From: CAZHOV01 sp964534315
Lineage (GTDB): Bacteria > Bacteroidota > Bacteroidia > Chitinophagales > Saprospiraceae
Assembly (NCBI GenBank): GCA_964534315.1
Contig: CAZHOV010000167.1
Location: 1 to 12,535 of the forward strand
Length of the DNA: 12,535 nucleotides
Reading direction: 5' to 3'
Position numbers and translations under genes: made by a program. Each line of letters starts with the position of its first letter. Within the stretch, counting starts at the first letter, position 1. The notes beneath the pieces were generated by a model. The model saw nothing but the letters and a program-made list of their open reading frames with translations, made no database searches and was not told the DNA's origin. Below are positions 1 to 7,680 of this stretch, piece by piece.

Positions 1-29
1 ATTGGATTAACTAATTTTAAACTTTTTTT

Positions 30-47
30 GGTCGGCTACGCCGAACC
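30..47. repeat. Short hairpin downstream of the alpha/beta-hydrolase gene
   Basis: A GC-rich inverted repeat (GGTCGGC, loop TAC, then GCCGAACC) with seven base pairs and one bulged A. It lies 10 bases beyond the stop codon of the minus-strand hydrolase gene. Read in that gene's direction, it is followed by an A-run rather than a U-run, so it is not a canonical Rho-independent terminator. It could be an mRNA 3'-end stabilising structure or a small repeat element. The T7 run lies on its left on the plus strand, so it does not fit a plus-strand terminator either. Confidence 0.4.
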
Positions 48-57
48 TCACGTTATA

Positions 58-1089
58 TTATTTATTCTGAAGCCATTCAATAACATCCATCAAAACGGCA
101 TCCCAGTGTGGTTTCTCATAGTCTGGAAGGCCGTTGGTTACTTCAAAAAAGTTGTGTTCAAGTCCGGGGTAGGGGATAAGTTTAAGGTTGTTTTTGCCAG
201 CGCTGATAAATTCAAGTGGTAATAGATCACAGTTTTCAGCGATAATATCCTCCGTACCGTAGGCAACAGAGATGGGAATATTAATTTTTAGCAAGTAAGG
301 AAGATAATCGATCGAAAAAGATACCCAGGTTTTATTCGGATCGCCGAAGGAAGAAGAGGTATTCTTTGGGTCAGCTATTATGGTTTTCCAGGCCCCATAG
401 AGACCATCTAATTTCGCAGCATATTGCTCCGGGTTTATTTTTCCGTTTTTCAGCTCTAATCTTAGTCTTCTGATCTTTTCTTCAAATCGGCCGTCAGGGT
501 TAAATCCCAAAAGCGTAACCGTTTTTATTTGAGGATAGGTTGCAGCCACCACAGCGGCAATTTTGGCACCCTGCGAATGCCCGATCAGATGGATCTCATC
601 CTTTTCTACCCATGATTTAGCTTGCAGGTCGTCTAGTACTAGTTGGGTTCGGTCAACATAATGATCTAAATAATTATCTGCCAGATAATCTTGTGAAAGT
701 GATTTGGGGGCGTTGGGATCTGGAATGAAGTTATAAGAAGCATTTAGATTGATTTGTGGTGCCACGACAGGAGTATGAGGCATAGCAATAACGATCAGGT
801 TAAATTCGTCAATGATTTTTTTGTAGTTGAAAGGCAGGTTAATGTAATGGACCTCTCCCAGATCAAAAATTAATGGCTTAGGTTGAGAGCCCTGGAGAAA
901 TAAGATGGTAGGTTTAGACGGGGAGCGGTTTTTTCCCACTTTGATATATTCAATTGTATCGGTAGGTGAGAAAATCGAAAATTTCAGGGCATCAGCACCA
1001 TTGATTGGTGTTTGACAACCAGCATGCTGAAGCCACAAGCAGGTCAAACTAAGACCAAGCATTAACCTGGTAAAGAAGGAAGTTTTCAC
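58..1089 (-). CDS. Secreted or lipid-anchored alpha/beta hydrolase
   Basis: A predicted serine hydrolase of the alpha/beta-hydrolase fold, 343 residues from the chosen GTG start; the substrate cannot be told. Numbered from that start, the nucleophile elbow is GHSQG with Ser172, the acid is probably Asp281 in YGTED, and the histidine is His312 in GLEHNFFE, so the catalytic triad looks complete. A signal peptide with Lys/Arg at its start and a hydrophobic core ends at HAGC, a weak lipobox, so export to the periplasm or anchoring as a lipoprotein is likely. The frame is open up to 1209, but those extra residues translate the palindrome at 1153-1186 and would bury the signal peptide, so I rejected the longer form. 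The GTG at 1089 supplies the charged n-region; an ATG at 1062 is the alternative. It lies downstream of another hydrolase-like gene, separated by the palindrome. Confidence 0.8.
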   Translation of the reverse strand: MKTSFFTRLMLGLSLTCLWLQHAGCQTPINGADALKFSIFSPTDTIEYIKVGKNRSPSKPTILFLQGSQPKPLIFDLGEVHYINLPFNYKKIIDEFNLIVIAMPHTPVVAPQINLNASYNFIPDPNAPKSLSQDYLADNYLDHYVDRTQLVLDDLQAKSWVEKDEIHLIGHSQGAKIAAVVAATYPQIKTVTLLGFNPDGRFEEKIRRLRLELKNGKINPEQYAAKLDGLYGAWKTIIADPKNTSSSFGDPNKTWVSFSIDYLPYLLKINIPISVAYGTEDIIAENCDLLPLEFISAGKNNLKLIPYPGLEHNFFEVTNGLPDYEKPHWDAVLMDVIEWLQNK

Positions 1090-1152
1090 ACTTAAAATAT
1101 TGGTTTTATTCTTATATGTTAAAGTTTTGCGTTTATTGGTTTTTTTACGTAA

Positions 1153-1186
1153 TAGGTGTGGCACACCTTTAGGTGTGCCACACCTA
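1153..1186. repeat. Perfect 16-bp hairpin made of two tandem palindromes
   Basis: Positions 1153-1168 pair perfectly with 1171-1186, leaving a two-base loop at 1169-1170. Each arm is itself a palindrome around one central base: AGGTGTGGCACACCT and AGGTGTGCCACACCT. The element can therefore fold as one long hairpin or as two small ones. Its right end contains the TAG stop codon (1184-1186) of the minus-strand gene at 1184-1768. In that gene's direction it is followed by TTACGT and then an A-run, not a U-run, so a classic intrinsic terminator is unlikely. A REP-like intergenic palindromic repeat or an mRNA 3'-end stabiliser fits better. Confidence 0.75.
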
Positions 1187-1768
1187 AAGAAACGCCAAAA
1201 ACCAGTCAATCAATTCCGCTTCATCTACAATACTCCAACTGTGGGGATGTCGGCTTCCATCAGGGCGGTAGCCCTTATCCTGGGTTACCATTAATGCTGC
1301 ATTGTCGTTTCCAAGCAATTTCAACTCGTTAATAAACGCAGCAAGATCTACCGCATTGATGCCGTAGTAATCCTTAGCCCTGGTTTTCATCCACCAGGTA
1401 ATATCTGGTTCGGTGCATGCTCTTACCGGCATATTTTTAAAGTACTTCAAATTTTCTCCACCGTTTGCTACATAACAATAAGGGGAGTAGGTAATATATT
1501 TATCCAGATTTTCAACAGGGGGGGCTCCCAGGTTTCGCTCCATATGAGCGGTGATCCAGGCACCTTCATTAGCGGCTATTTTATTGAATTTCAGGTTTTT
1601 TGCTTTTATACCCTCTTTGTGAAAACGAACCATATCGAGAGGAGCATCACAGATAGCTATAGCCTTTGGGATTAAGGTAAAATAAAGATTCTCCTTTTTT
1701 ATGACTTGTTGACAAAAAAGGAAAACGGGAAAGAATGAAAAGCTAAGAAGTGTAAGGAGGTATTTCAT
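1184..1768 (-). CDS. Secreted protein resembling the C-terminal half of an alpha/beta hydrolase
   Basis: A 194-residue exported protein. Residues 1-20 form a signal peptide (MKYLL start, hydrophobic core, cleavage near FCQQ). From about residue 33 on it resembles the second half of a Bacteroidota alpha/beta-hydrolase family: PKAIAICDAPLDMVRF, YSPYCYVANGGENLKYF, PVRACTEPDITWWM, INELKLLGNDNAALM, then RHPHSWSIVDEAELIDWFL, which carries the presumptive catalytic His region. No GxSxG nucleophile is present. The signal peptide is followed almost directly by the late part of the fold, so the enzyme appears to have lost about a hundred internal residues in frame and is probably inactive as a hydrolase. 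The family assignment is from memory of similar sequences. An alternative is a deliberately short, non-catalytic relative. The stop codon lies in the palindrome at 1153-1186. Confidence 0.65.
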   Translation of the reverse strand: MKYLLTLLSFSFFPVFLFCQQVIKKENLYFTLIPKAIAICDAPLDMVRFHKEGIKAKNLKFNKIAANEGAWITAHMERNLGAPPVENLDKYITYSPYCYVANGGENLKYFKNMPVRACTEPDITWWMKTRAKDYYGINAVDLAAFINELKLLGNDNAALMVTQDKGYRPDGSRHPHSWSIVDEAELIDWFLAFL

Positions 1769-1796
1769 AACGGACTGTTTATATGAGCGTTTTTAT

Positions 1797-1830
1797 TTTG
1801 AGAGCCCTGTTTTTGAACAGAGCTCTCAAA
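1797..1830. repeat. Inverted repeat in the spacer after the TraB/GumN gene
   Basis: Positions 1797-1805 pair with 1822-1830, and after one C/A mismatch 1807-1811 pair with 1816-1820 around the loop TTTG. It sits between the stop of the TraB/GumN gene at 1886 and the start of the next minus-strand gene at 1768. It may act as a processing or termination structure between them, although in the direction of transcription it is followed by AAAATAAAAA rather than a U-run. Confidence 0.5.
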
Positions 1831-1885
1831 GAAGAGAAGCTGGTGGCTCCTACCTCAAAAGAAGTTTATGGCTACCCTCAAAAAA

Positions 1886-2752
1886 TCACTTCACCGGAGT
1901 CACGGTGTAGCCCGCTTCTTTCAATAAATTAATGACTCCTTTCTCGCCTCCTAAGTGTCCTGCACCTACACCATAAAAAACAGCATTCTCCTTCGACATT
2001 TCTGCCATCTTTGGAATCCATTTTTCATTTCTGTCGCTCAGGAGCATTTTAAACTCTTCAGGATTATCAATGTAGTCCCTGGTGAAGTCTACCAGTTTAT
2101 CAATATTTCCTTCCTTATACAAGTTGATCATTTTTTGGAAGGTCTCCTTAGTCTTTTTTTCATCCGTAAACATCTCTTCTACATCATCCGCCTGATCTTG
2201 GTATGGGATTTTATCGAAAATAGCCAACTGATCTTTAGCTGTTTCCAAACCTACAATCTCTTTTTTTCCTTCCATCGCCATCTTTACGAAGGTGAGCTCA
2301 AAGCTTGCCGGTTGTCCTTCGATCAATTTTCCCATCACCAAGGAAGTTAGCAAAAAAGGCTTCCATTTGTTAAATGCCTGCATACCGACGCCCATGGTCG
2401 ACTGTAAATATAGGTCAATCTCATCATAAACTTCTTTATCTATAAGTTTATCCAAGGTTTGGCCATCTTCCATGTTTGCATAACGCATCATGTTAGCCTG
2501 CAAGCTGGGATCGTCAAAGTCGAGCTCCAATGCGATTTGATCGGCTTCGTTAAATGCTTTCGTGACTTGATCGCTTAGATCGAAATCGCTCTGAGGCAGG
2601 ATATGGAAGGTGCCATATACGTAGGACGTTTGAATATCGTCTCCTTCAACTTTCCAAAGAAGACTACTTTCGTTAGACTGGGCAGTTGTAAGAACATAAC
2701 AAGAGGTCAGGCAAAAGAGCAATGCCATTAAACGTGTCCATTTCATGATCAT
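1886..2752 (-). CDS. TraB/GumN family protein
   Basis: A 288-residue exported protein of the TraB/GumN (Pfam TraB_PrgY_gumN) family, the group that also contains PrgY and the animal Tiki Wnt proteases. Family hallmarks run the whole length: SYVYGTFHILP with the GTxH motif at 47-50, ALELD at 74-78, FNKWKP at 127-132, GLETAKDQLAIFD at 168-180, RNEKW at 241-245 and the closing GVGAGHLGGEKG with a second conserved His (261-272). The family is regarded as metal-dependent, with these motifs carrying the active-site residues; the bacterial substrates are not established. An N-terminal signal peptide is clear. LTSC at 15-18 could be a lipobox, while TTAQS a few residues on is an alternative signal peptidase I site, so lipoprotein or soluble periplasmic form is open. 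Translation may begin at Met1 or at Met3. Length and motifs are normal for a complete member. Confidence 0.9.
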   Translation of the reverse strand: MIMKWTRLMALLFCLTSCYVLTTAQSNESSLLWKVEGDDIQTSYVYGTFHILPQSDFDLSDQVTKAFNEADQIALELDFDDPSLQANMMRYANMEDGQTLDKLIDKEVYDEIDLYLQSTMGVGMQAFNKWKPFLLTSLVMGKLIEGQPASFELTFVKMAMEGKKEIVGLETAKDQLAIFDKIPYQDQADDVEEMFTDEKKTKETFQKMINLYKEGNIDKLVDFTRDYIDNPEEFKMLLSDRNEKWIPKMAEMSKENAVFYGVGAGHLGGEKGVINLLKEAGYTVTPVK

Positions 2753-2859
2753 GTGTTTAGTTGGTTAATAAATTTAGATTTAACCCTAAATTGAAAAAAT
2801 ATTACTCTCTTACCATCTTTTTTTGACAGGCGGCGATTTTTTTCGACTAACTATTAATC

Positions 2860-2894
2860 GCACATTGCACATTGCACATTGCACATTGCACATT
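2860..2894. repeat. Heptanucleotide tandem repeat, (GCACATT) x5
   Basis: Five perfect head-to-tail copies of GCACATT, followed by one degenerate copy (ACTCATT, 2895-2901). On the minus strand the repeat (AATGTGC) begins at the TAA stop codon of the phospholipase C-like gene and runs into the spacer before the TraB/GumN gene. The copy number is likely to vary by replication slippage. Because the perfect copies lie after the stop codon, changes would alter the 3' untranslated region and the spacer, not the protein. Confidence 0.9.
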
Positions 2895-4176
2895 ACTCAT
2901 TATCATGCTTTCTTCCCAACGAATTGCCTGAACGAAATAATTTTTCTTGTTCTTCCATGGCTTCTTTTTCTTCTTTTGTATAAAGGTGTTTACCCAGGTT
3001 TTCCATATCGGGCTGCCCGGCATCGATCCAGGCAGTATACCAGGCGCTGCCTATAGATAGGATAGATTCTCGCATTCTACGCTCTACCATGCCCTTCAGC
3101 TCATTGTGATAGGCTCTTGCATAGGCCTGACATTGAGTTCTAATGGTTCGGTCTAACCTTTCTTCAAAGCAAAATTGCTGATCTTGAGGAAAGGTTTTGC
3201 TGAGGCGCTTTTCAATGGCCAGTACGCTGTCTACGTAGCTATGACTGGTCAGTACAATATCCCAATAATATTCATTGATATTTTGAATGTAGGTGGCTTT
3301 CCCAATAAAAAAGTCATACTCTGTATCGGCAAAAAGCTCGGGAAGGCGACTTTCCCAGAAGGCGTGAATACCTACTTGATTAGTTAACTGGCCGTTGTAA
3401 TTGGTTGTCGTATGCAAGGGGACATGCGCATCGCCGATGTAGTGACCAAAATCAGCAGAAAAGCGTAAGATCTTGGATACATCTCCTTCTATAAAAGCGT
3501 CTGTCAGTCGGCGTTGCATGCTTTCCAGATTGTACGGAAGAATACCATATTCGGAGAAGCGATCAATGCCGAAGCACGAAGTACAACTCATCCCTGGCCT
3601 AAGCCCGGGAAGTAGCTTTAGAAGGCTATCACAGGAAAACTGCCAATTGTCTTCGTAATACAGGGGTAGAATATTTTTTTGAAAAAACGTTCGATAGGCT
3701 GAGCGAGAAATATTGAGGGAAGCATTTTCGAATGCTTTGCTTAAAGACGAATCTGCTACCAACAGCTGATCGCCGGCTATTACCGCGATTTCATTGCCCA
3801 GTGCCTGAATCGTATCTTTTTGATCAGTGACGAGATAAACATCCGTGTACTTAACCAGCGCATCGGTCCAGTTGCGGGGTACTTCGGGAAAGGGGTAAGT
3901 ACCCCAGTGATCAATATCAATATAGTGTCGGACAGCTTCGTGTTTAGTGGCATATCTTCGTTTGTCGGGATCGACGGCATGTTCAGTTATGTACTCGATA
4001 TTCTTTTTGTAAAAAGGTAAAATATCAAGCGGTAAAGTAAACACGGCCATCCGGTTTATTTTGCGGTGTCCGAAGAACCCCCATTCCTCAGCATGGTGAA
4101 AGCTGGAGAGCATCAGAAACAATACAACAAAACCGAGGAAAAATCTCAGGTTTCTAGGATTCAAAAAAGGTTTCAT
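2893..4176 (-). CDS. Zinc-dependent phospholipase C / S1-P1 nuclease-like protein
   Basis: A 427-residue exported protein of the zinc-dependent phospholipase C / S1-P1 nuclease superfamily, which binds a trinuclear zinc cluster through an N-terminal Trp and several His and Asp residues. A hydrophobic signal sequence (about 10-25) is followed by EWGFFGHRKINRMAVFTLP; Trp32 would be close to the mature N-terminus, as in the family. Candidate ligands include His37, the HYIDIDHW segment (84-91), GHYIGDAHVPLH (244-255; His245, Asp249, His251, His255), and His271 with Glu275 in HAFWES. The C-terminus is a charged helix. Whether it cleaves phospholipid or nucleic acid cannot be decided here. Its start codon lies 23 bases inside the DUF4340 gene, so it is probably translationally coupled to it and belongs to the gld cluster. 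Its stop codon abuts a heptanucleotide repeat. Confidence 0.85.
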   Translation of the reverse strand: MKPFLNPRNLRFFLGFVVLFLMLSSFHHAEEWGFFGHRKINRMAVFTLPLDILPFYKKNIEYITEHAVDPDKRRYATKHEAVRHYIDIDHWGTYPFPEVPRNWTDALVKYTDVYLVTDQKDTIQALGNEIAVIAGDQLLVADSSLSKAFENASLNISRSAYRTFFQKNILPLYYEDNWQFSCDSLLKLLPGLRPGMSCTSCFGIDRFSEYGILPYNLESMQRRLTDAFIEGDVSKILRFSADFGHYIGDAHVPLHTTTNYNGQLTNQVGIHAFWESRLPELFADTEYDFFIGKATYIQNINEYYWDIVLTSHSYVDSVLAIEKRLSKTFPQDQQFCFEERLDRTIRTQCQAYARAYHNELKGMVERRMRESILSIGSAWYTAWIDAGQPDMENLGKHLYTKEEKEAMEEQEKLFRSGNSLGRKHDNE

Positions 4177-5164
4177 AAGACCAAAAGAAGTTTTTGAAAT
4201 TAAGATGCTGGACGATCATAAAATCTTCTCCGTTAATATCAGCATAATAACGCTCATACGTATAGCCTTCTTCTATCGGGATAATATTTCCTGCCCGATC
4301 ATATTCTTGCTTGGGCCAGAAGGTTACCGTTTTTTCTTCTCCGCCGGTTGTTTTCACGGTTAAGGTGGCGAAGGGAATTTGTGATCGGATTTCGTCTTTT
4401 TTGCGGTATTGATTTTCAAAAGCCTCGGCATAGACTACTTCAAATCCCATTAAATAGGCATCAATAAGGCCTTCATTGACCTCTTTATTGATGCTGGGAG
4501 TGATGTCATAAAATGGCGTTAACTCAAATTGATCGCCTTGACGTTCAATCTTAAAGGAGGCATTTTTTTGAGTAGGATACTCGATAGATACGGATTGTAT
4601 TTGCTCGTAAGGTGTTTCGAAAACGGTCTTATCTCTCCAATTATCTGGTTCTTTTTCAAACCGGGCGCGCAAATTCCCTTCAAATCCGGGCATATGCATG
4701 GCAAAGGGTTGATTGGCGTCTTCCATGATCATGTAAGTGCCTCGCTCGTCATTGGTCATTCCACCAATATAAAACGCTTTCATCTTTTCATCATTTTCGT
4801 CATACAGTTCAATCTTTATGCCGTTGGCCGCCAATTGGGTAACGACATTGTCCATCGCTGCCCCCGGAGGAATAAATTTGATCTGTAACTGCTGCAGCAT
4901 ATCAAGAATTAGGCGTACCGCGCTAGGGCGGGCTTTGTATTTTTCATTGTATATCCAGTATCCGTCTGCCCGCTCCAGGGTTACAGGTGGTTTACCTCGA
5001 TCTGCAATAAAAATTTTGTGGATTTTAGATATATCATCTACTCTAAAGTCTCGCTCCGTAGTGTCAATAGTACCGGCATTATCATTTCTGTTCATTAAAA
5101 AAACAGTTGTACCCCCGGCGATCAGTAAAAAAATAATAAGTAGTATCGTAGTCCTTTTCTTCAT
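4154..5164 (-). CDS. DUF4340 domain-containing membrane-anchored protein
   Basis: A 336-residue protein with one N-terminal transmembrane or signal-anchor helix (about residues 5-24, after MKKR). It is followed by a periplasmic region with the DUF4340 pattern: DDISKIHKIFIADRGKP, then a strand with TLERADGYWIYNEKY, a helix for LILDMLQQLQIKFIPP, and later FYIGG and DKTVFETPYEQIQSVSIEY. DUF4340 proteins commonly lie next to gldG-like ABC auxiliary genes; their function is unknown. I chose the ATG at 5164, because the longer form from 5206 adds 14 polar residues ahead of the anchor and overlaps gldG. With this start the gap to gldG is 13 bases. The 3' end overlaps the phospholipase C-like gene by 23 bases. 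Confidence 0.82.
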   Translation of the reverse strand: MKKRTTILLIIFLLIAGGTTVFLMNRNDNAGTIDTTERDFRVDDISKIHKIFIADRGKPPVTLERADGYWIYNEKYKARPSAVRLILDMLQQLQIKFIPPGAAMDNVVTQLAANGIKIELYDENDEKMKAFYIGGMTNDERGTYMIMEDANQPFAMHMPGFEGNLRARFEKEPDNWRDKTVFETPYEQIQSVSIEYPTQKNASFKIERQGDQFELTPFYDITPSINKEVNEGLIDAYLMGFEVVYAEAFENQYRKKDEIRSQIPFATLTVKTTGGEEKTVTFWPKQEYDRAGNIIPIEEGYTYERYYADINGEDFMIVQHLNFKNFFWSYETFFES

Positions 5165-5177
5165 ATGAGTTGATAAT

Positions 5178-6926
5178 TTAAACTTGCTGTGATTTGATTC
5201 CTCCATAGGTTTTCTCCCTCCAGTAGCGGTATCCTATTCCAAATACCAGGAGAAAGATCAGCGGTATTAAAATATTGATTAGTTGCCACTTCAACGCTTC
5301 ATCCTGGGCTCGTACCGTATCCAAAAGACGTAGTTTAACTTCTTTATTGCGAGCAAGAATTACTCCCTGATCGTTCAAAAGGTATTCAATGGCATTAATA
5401 ATAAAATCTTTATTTCCAAAGGCATATTTTTCATAGCGATTAAAGCCTAACGGGCCGTAAGCTTGGGATCTAGGATTGACCGGATTTTTGATTAGGTCGC
5501 CATCAGAAACGACCAGCATTTTGGTGGGTTTACTAGTCGGTTGAAACTCAATATTCAGAGCGTTTAGTCCGGCGGTCATCTGTTCGGTTACCCGGTTTTG
5601 ATAGAGGGACGTAAATTCACCTTCCAGCAGTACGCCCATGTTTTGATAAGGCTTGTTAAACTTAGCCGGATCAAGGTCGTAGCGAAGGATCTCAAAGCCC
5701 AACCTGACGGGTATAAATTGTAGCCTGCTATATTGGGAAGAAGCCAGCAACACCGTTTTGTCAATATCATCCTGGGTCTTTATCGTATCAATGCTGCTTG
5801 GAAAAAATAAATTAACCCGGTCCAAACCCTTTACAATCGGATGATCTGTTTTGGGCGTAACAAGGGGATGATAATACCAGGGGAATAATTCCATCTGCGG
5901 AGCATTCCCCTCTCTTCCGATGACTTGCGGTATTCTGGAGCATTCCAGATCCAACACCAGGTCGCTTTGTATCCTGACGCCGTATTTGAAAAGCATATCA
6001 TCGAGATTGAGGGTATATTCCAAGGGCGTGTAAAATCCCGTTCCCTGCAAGCTGTCAAGGTGAACGTTAAGCTTATCAATCAGCCAGACGACCTTGCCGC
6101 CATTCATTACATATTGATCAATGATAAATTTCTCCTTTTCAGAAAAAGGAGCTCTTGGTCGGGCAACCACTAGCATATCAACCGTGTCAGGCGGTAGACG
6201 GACAACATCCTTTAAATTGACCCGGTCTGTGTTGTAAAATTGGCGAAGGGAAACTTCGAGGTCTTTGGTTTGTAACGCTCTGAGTTCTCCATGGCCTTCT
6301 GTAAAGAAAATGTTTGATTTACGGGTTGTTTTTAACTTTTGAATGGCGTTGGCAAATTTGTATTCCAATAAACTAATCGAATTGTTGAGCACAGCCTCGG
6401 GAGAGCGGCCAGGCACCTCATTTTCCAAAAAGTTTACAGGGATTGACCGGCCTTTGTAATTAAAAATAGCATAGGGGTAGATGAGTTTTTCAGTAGTTTC
6501 TCCGCTAGACCGAAGGCGTAAATTAATAGGTTCGATACCATCTTTTGCAAGATTTTCACGCAGTTGGTTAATCTGTTCGGTTGAACCGAGAGATGGATCG
6601 TCAAATGAATATTCGATGTAACCGGATACCGAACGAAAATCTTCTAGAAGCTCATTGACAGAGCGTTGAAGGCGTTTAAATCCCGCCGGAAACTCTCCGG
6701 CAAGCAATACCCGGACGTCTACAATTTCATCTAAGTTTTGGAGTAATTCTTTAGTAGGTTCGGTAAGGGTGAACCGCTTTTCTTCGGTAAGATCTATAGT
6801 AGTGAAAAAATAACTCCCCAGTATGTTTAGAAAAATTACAATTCCCAAAAAAAGAATTCCCTGAAGAATGGCTTGTCCCTTTCTTCCCATACCCGATAAC
6901 TTTGTTGCTTGCTTTTCCGTTGTCAT
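5178..6926 (-). CDS. gldG: Gliding-motility ABC transporter auxiliary protein GldG
   Basis: A 582-residue membrane protein of the GldG / ABC-type auxiliary component family (Pfam ABC_transp_aux). One transmembrane helix lies near the N-terminus (about 18-38), followed by TIDLTEEKRFTLTEPTKELL, the typical beginning of the soluble region. The large extracytoplasmic part contains NIFFTEGHGE, DMLVVARP and DQYVMNGGKVVWLID, then KMLVVSDGDLI near its end. A second helix closes the protein at about 548-567, before a basic tail. In Flavobacterium johnsoniae gldG mutants were reported as defective in gliding, and GldG is thought to work with GldA and GldF. It starts 4 bases after the gldF stop codon, so translational coupling is very likely. 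Length is normal for the family. Confidence 0.93.
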   Translation of the reverse strand: MTTEKQATKLSGMGRKGQAILQGILFLGIVIFLNILGSYFFTTIDLTEEKRFTLTEPTKELLQNLDEIVDVRVLLAGEFPAGFKRLQRSVNELLEDFRSVSGYIEYSFDDPSLGSTEQINQLRENLAKDGIEPINLRLRSSGETTEKLIYPYAIFNYKGRSIPVNFLENEVPGRSPEAVLNNSISLLEYKFANAIQKLKTTRKSNIFFTEGHGELRALQTKDLEVSLRQFYNTDRVNLKDVVRLPPDTVDMLVVARPRAPFSEKEKFIIDQYVMNGGKVVWLIDKLNVHLDSLQGTGFYTPLEYTLNLDDMLFKYGVRIQSDLVLDLECSRIPQVIGREGNAPQMELFPWYYHPLVTPKTDHPIVKGLDRVNLFFPSSIDTIKTQDDIDKTVLLASSQYSRLQFIPVRLGFEILRYDLDPAKFNKPYQNMGVLLEGEFTSLYQNRVTEQMTAGLNALNIEFQPTSKPTKMLVVSDGDLIKNPVNPRSQAYGPLGFNRYEKYAFGNKDFIINAIEYLLNDQGVILARNKEVKLRLLDTVRAQDEALKWQLINILIPLIFLLVFGIGYRYWREKTYGGIKSQQV

Positions 6927-6930
6927 CCGA

Positions 6931-7662
6931 TTACCAATTTCTTCTTCCTAATGATAGTTGTGTCAAAAAAATGAAGCTTCCGATAAAGCTTAAAAAGTAA
7001 ATTACATCTCTGCTGTCAATAACCCCTCTACTGATGGATTCATAGTGATAATCAATGCCGACCATTTGAATGAGATCATCTATTTTGCCCACAAAAACAG
7101 GCATTCTACTCAAAAATAGAAATGCCCAGTAAAAGAAAAAGCAAAGAAAAGTAGCCAATATAAACGCCACAATTTGATTTTTAGTGATCGAAGAGGCGAA
7201 TAACCCGATCGAAACAAAAGCGCCTCCTAATAGGATCAATCCCAGATAAGAGCCGGCAATTGCTCCGGAATCTAAATTTCCTTTCGGGGCTCCTAATTCA
7301 TACACGGTATAGTAGTAGAGTAGGGTTGGGAGTATGGCAAAAATTACCAGCATCAGGGAGGCAAAGAATTTTCCTAAAACAATCTCCCAATCACGGAGCG
7401 GCCTCGTAGCCAACAGCTCAATAGTACCGGTCTGTATCTCTTCAGAAAACGAGCGCATGGTAATTGCAGGGATCAAAAACATAAAGATAAGAGGGGCAAT
7501 ATAAAACAACTGATCCAAGGAGGCGTAGCTGTAATTGAGAATACTGAAATCGGGAAAAACCCACATCAGCAATCCCAGGATTACCAAAAAGACACCAATA
7601 ACAATGTACCCTATTAATGAACTAAAAAAGGAATTAAGTTCTTTCCAAAAAATACTTAGCAT
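6931..7662 (-). CDS. gldF: Gliding-motility ABC transporter permease GldF
   Basis: A 243-residue integral membrane protein with about six transmembrane helices, of the ABC-2 permease type. The cytoplasmic loop after the second helix has the expected ITMRSFSEEIQTGTIELL at about 66-83, followed by RPLRDWEIVLGKF, the coupling region also seen in NosY/GldF-type permeases. It should form the channel with the ATPase GldA and the auxiliary protein GldG in the inner membrane; the transported substrate is unknown. It sits directly before gldG (4 bases) and 18 bases after an unrecognised secreted-protein gene that separates it from gldA. Complete length. Confidence 0.93.
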   Translation of the reverse strand: MLSIFWKELNSFFSSLIGYIVIGVFLVILGLLMWVFPDFSILNYSYASLDQLFYIAPLIFMFLIPAITMRSFSEEIQTGTIELLATRPLRDWEIVLGKFFASLMLVIFAILPTLLYYYTVYELGAPKGNLDSGAIAGSYLGLILLGGAFVSIGLFASSITKNQIVAFILATFLCFFFYWAFLFLSRMPVFVGKIDDLIQMVGIDYHYESISRGVIDSRDVIYFLSFIGSFIFLTQLSLGRRNW

Positions 7663-7680
7663 TCGTTTAAATCGTATTTT

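Noticed and set aside
1090..1209. N-terminal extension of the alpha/beta hydrolase by 40 residues to an ATG at 1209
   Set aside because: The extension translates the nested palindrome, overlaps the preceding gene and would bury the signal peptide about 50 residues inside the protein.
1955..2350. 131-codon plus-strand open frame opposite the TraB/GumN gene
   Set aside because: It is antisense to a gene with convincing family motifs and its translation has no domain-like pattern.
4529..5168. Plus-strand open frames of 119 and 116 codons opposite the DUF4340 gene
   Set aside because: They are antisense shadows of a well-supported gene; their translations look like random reverse-strand sequence.
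5831..6173. 82-codon open frames on both strands within gldG
   Set aside because: gldG is continuous and matches its family throughout, so these are shadow frames.
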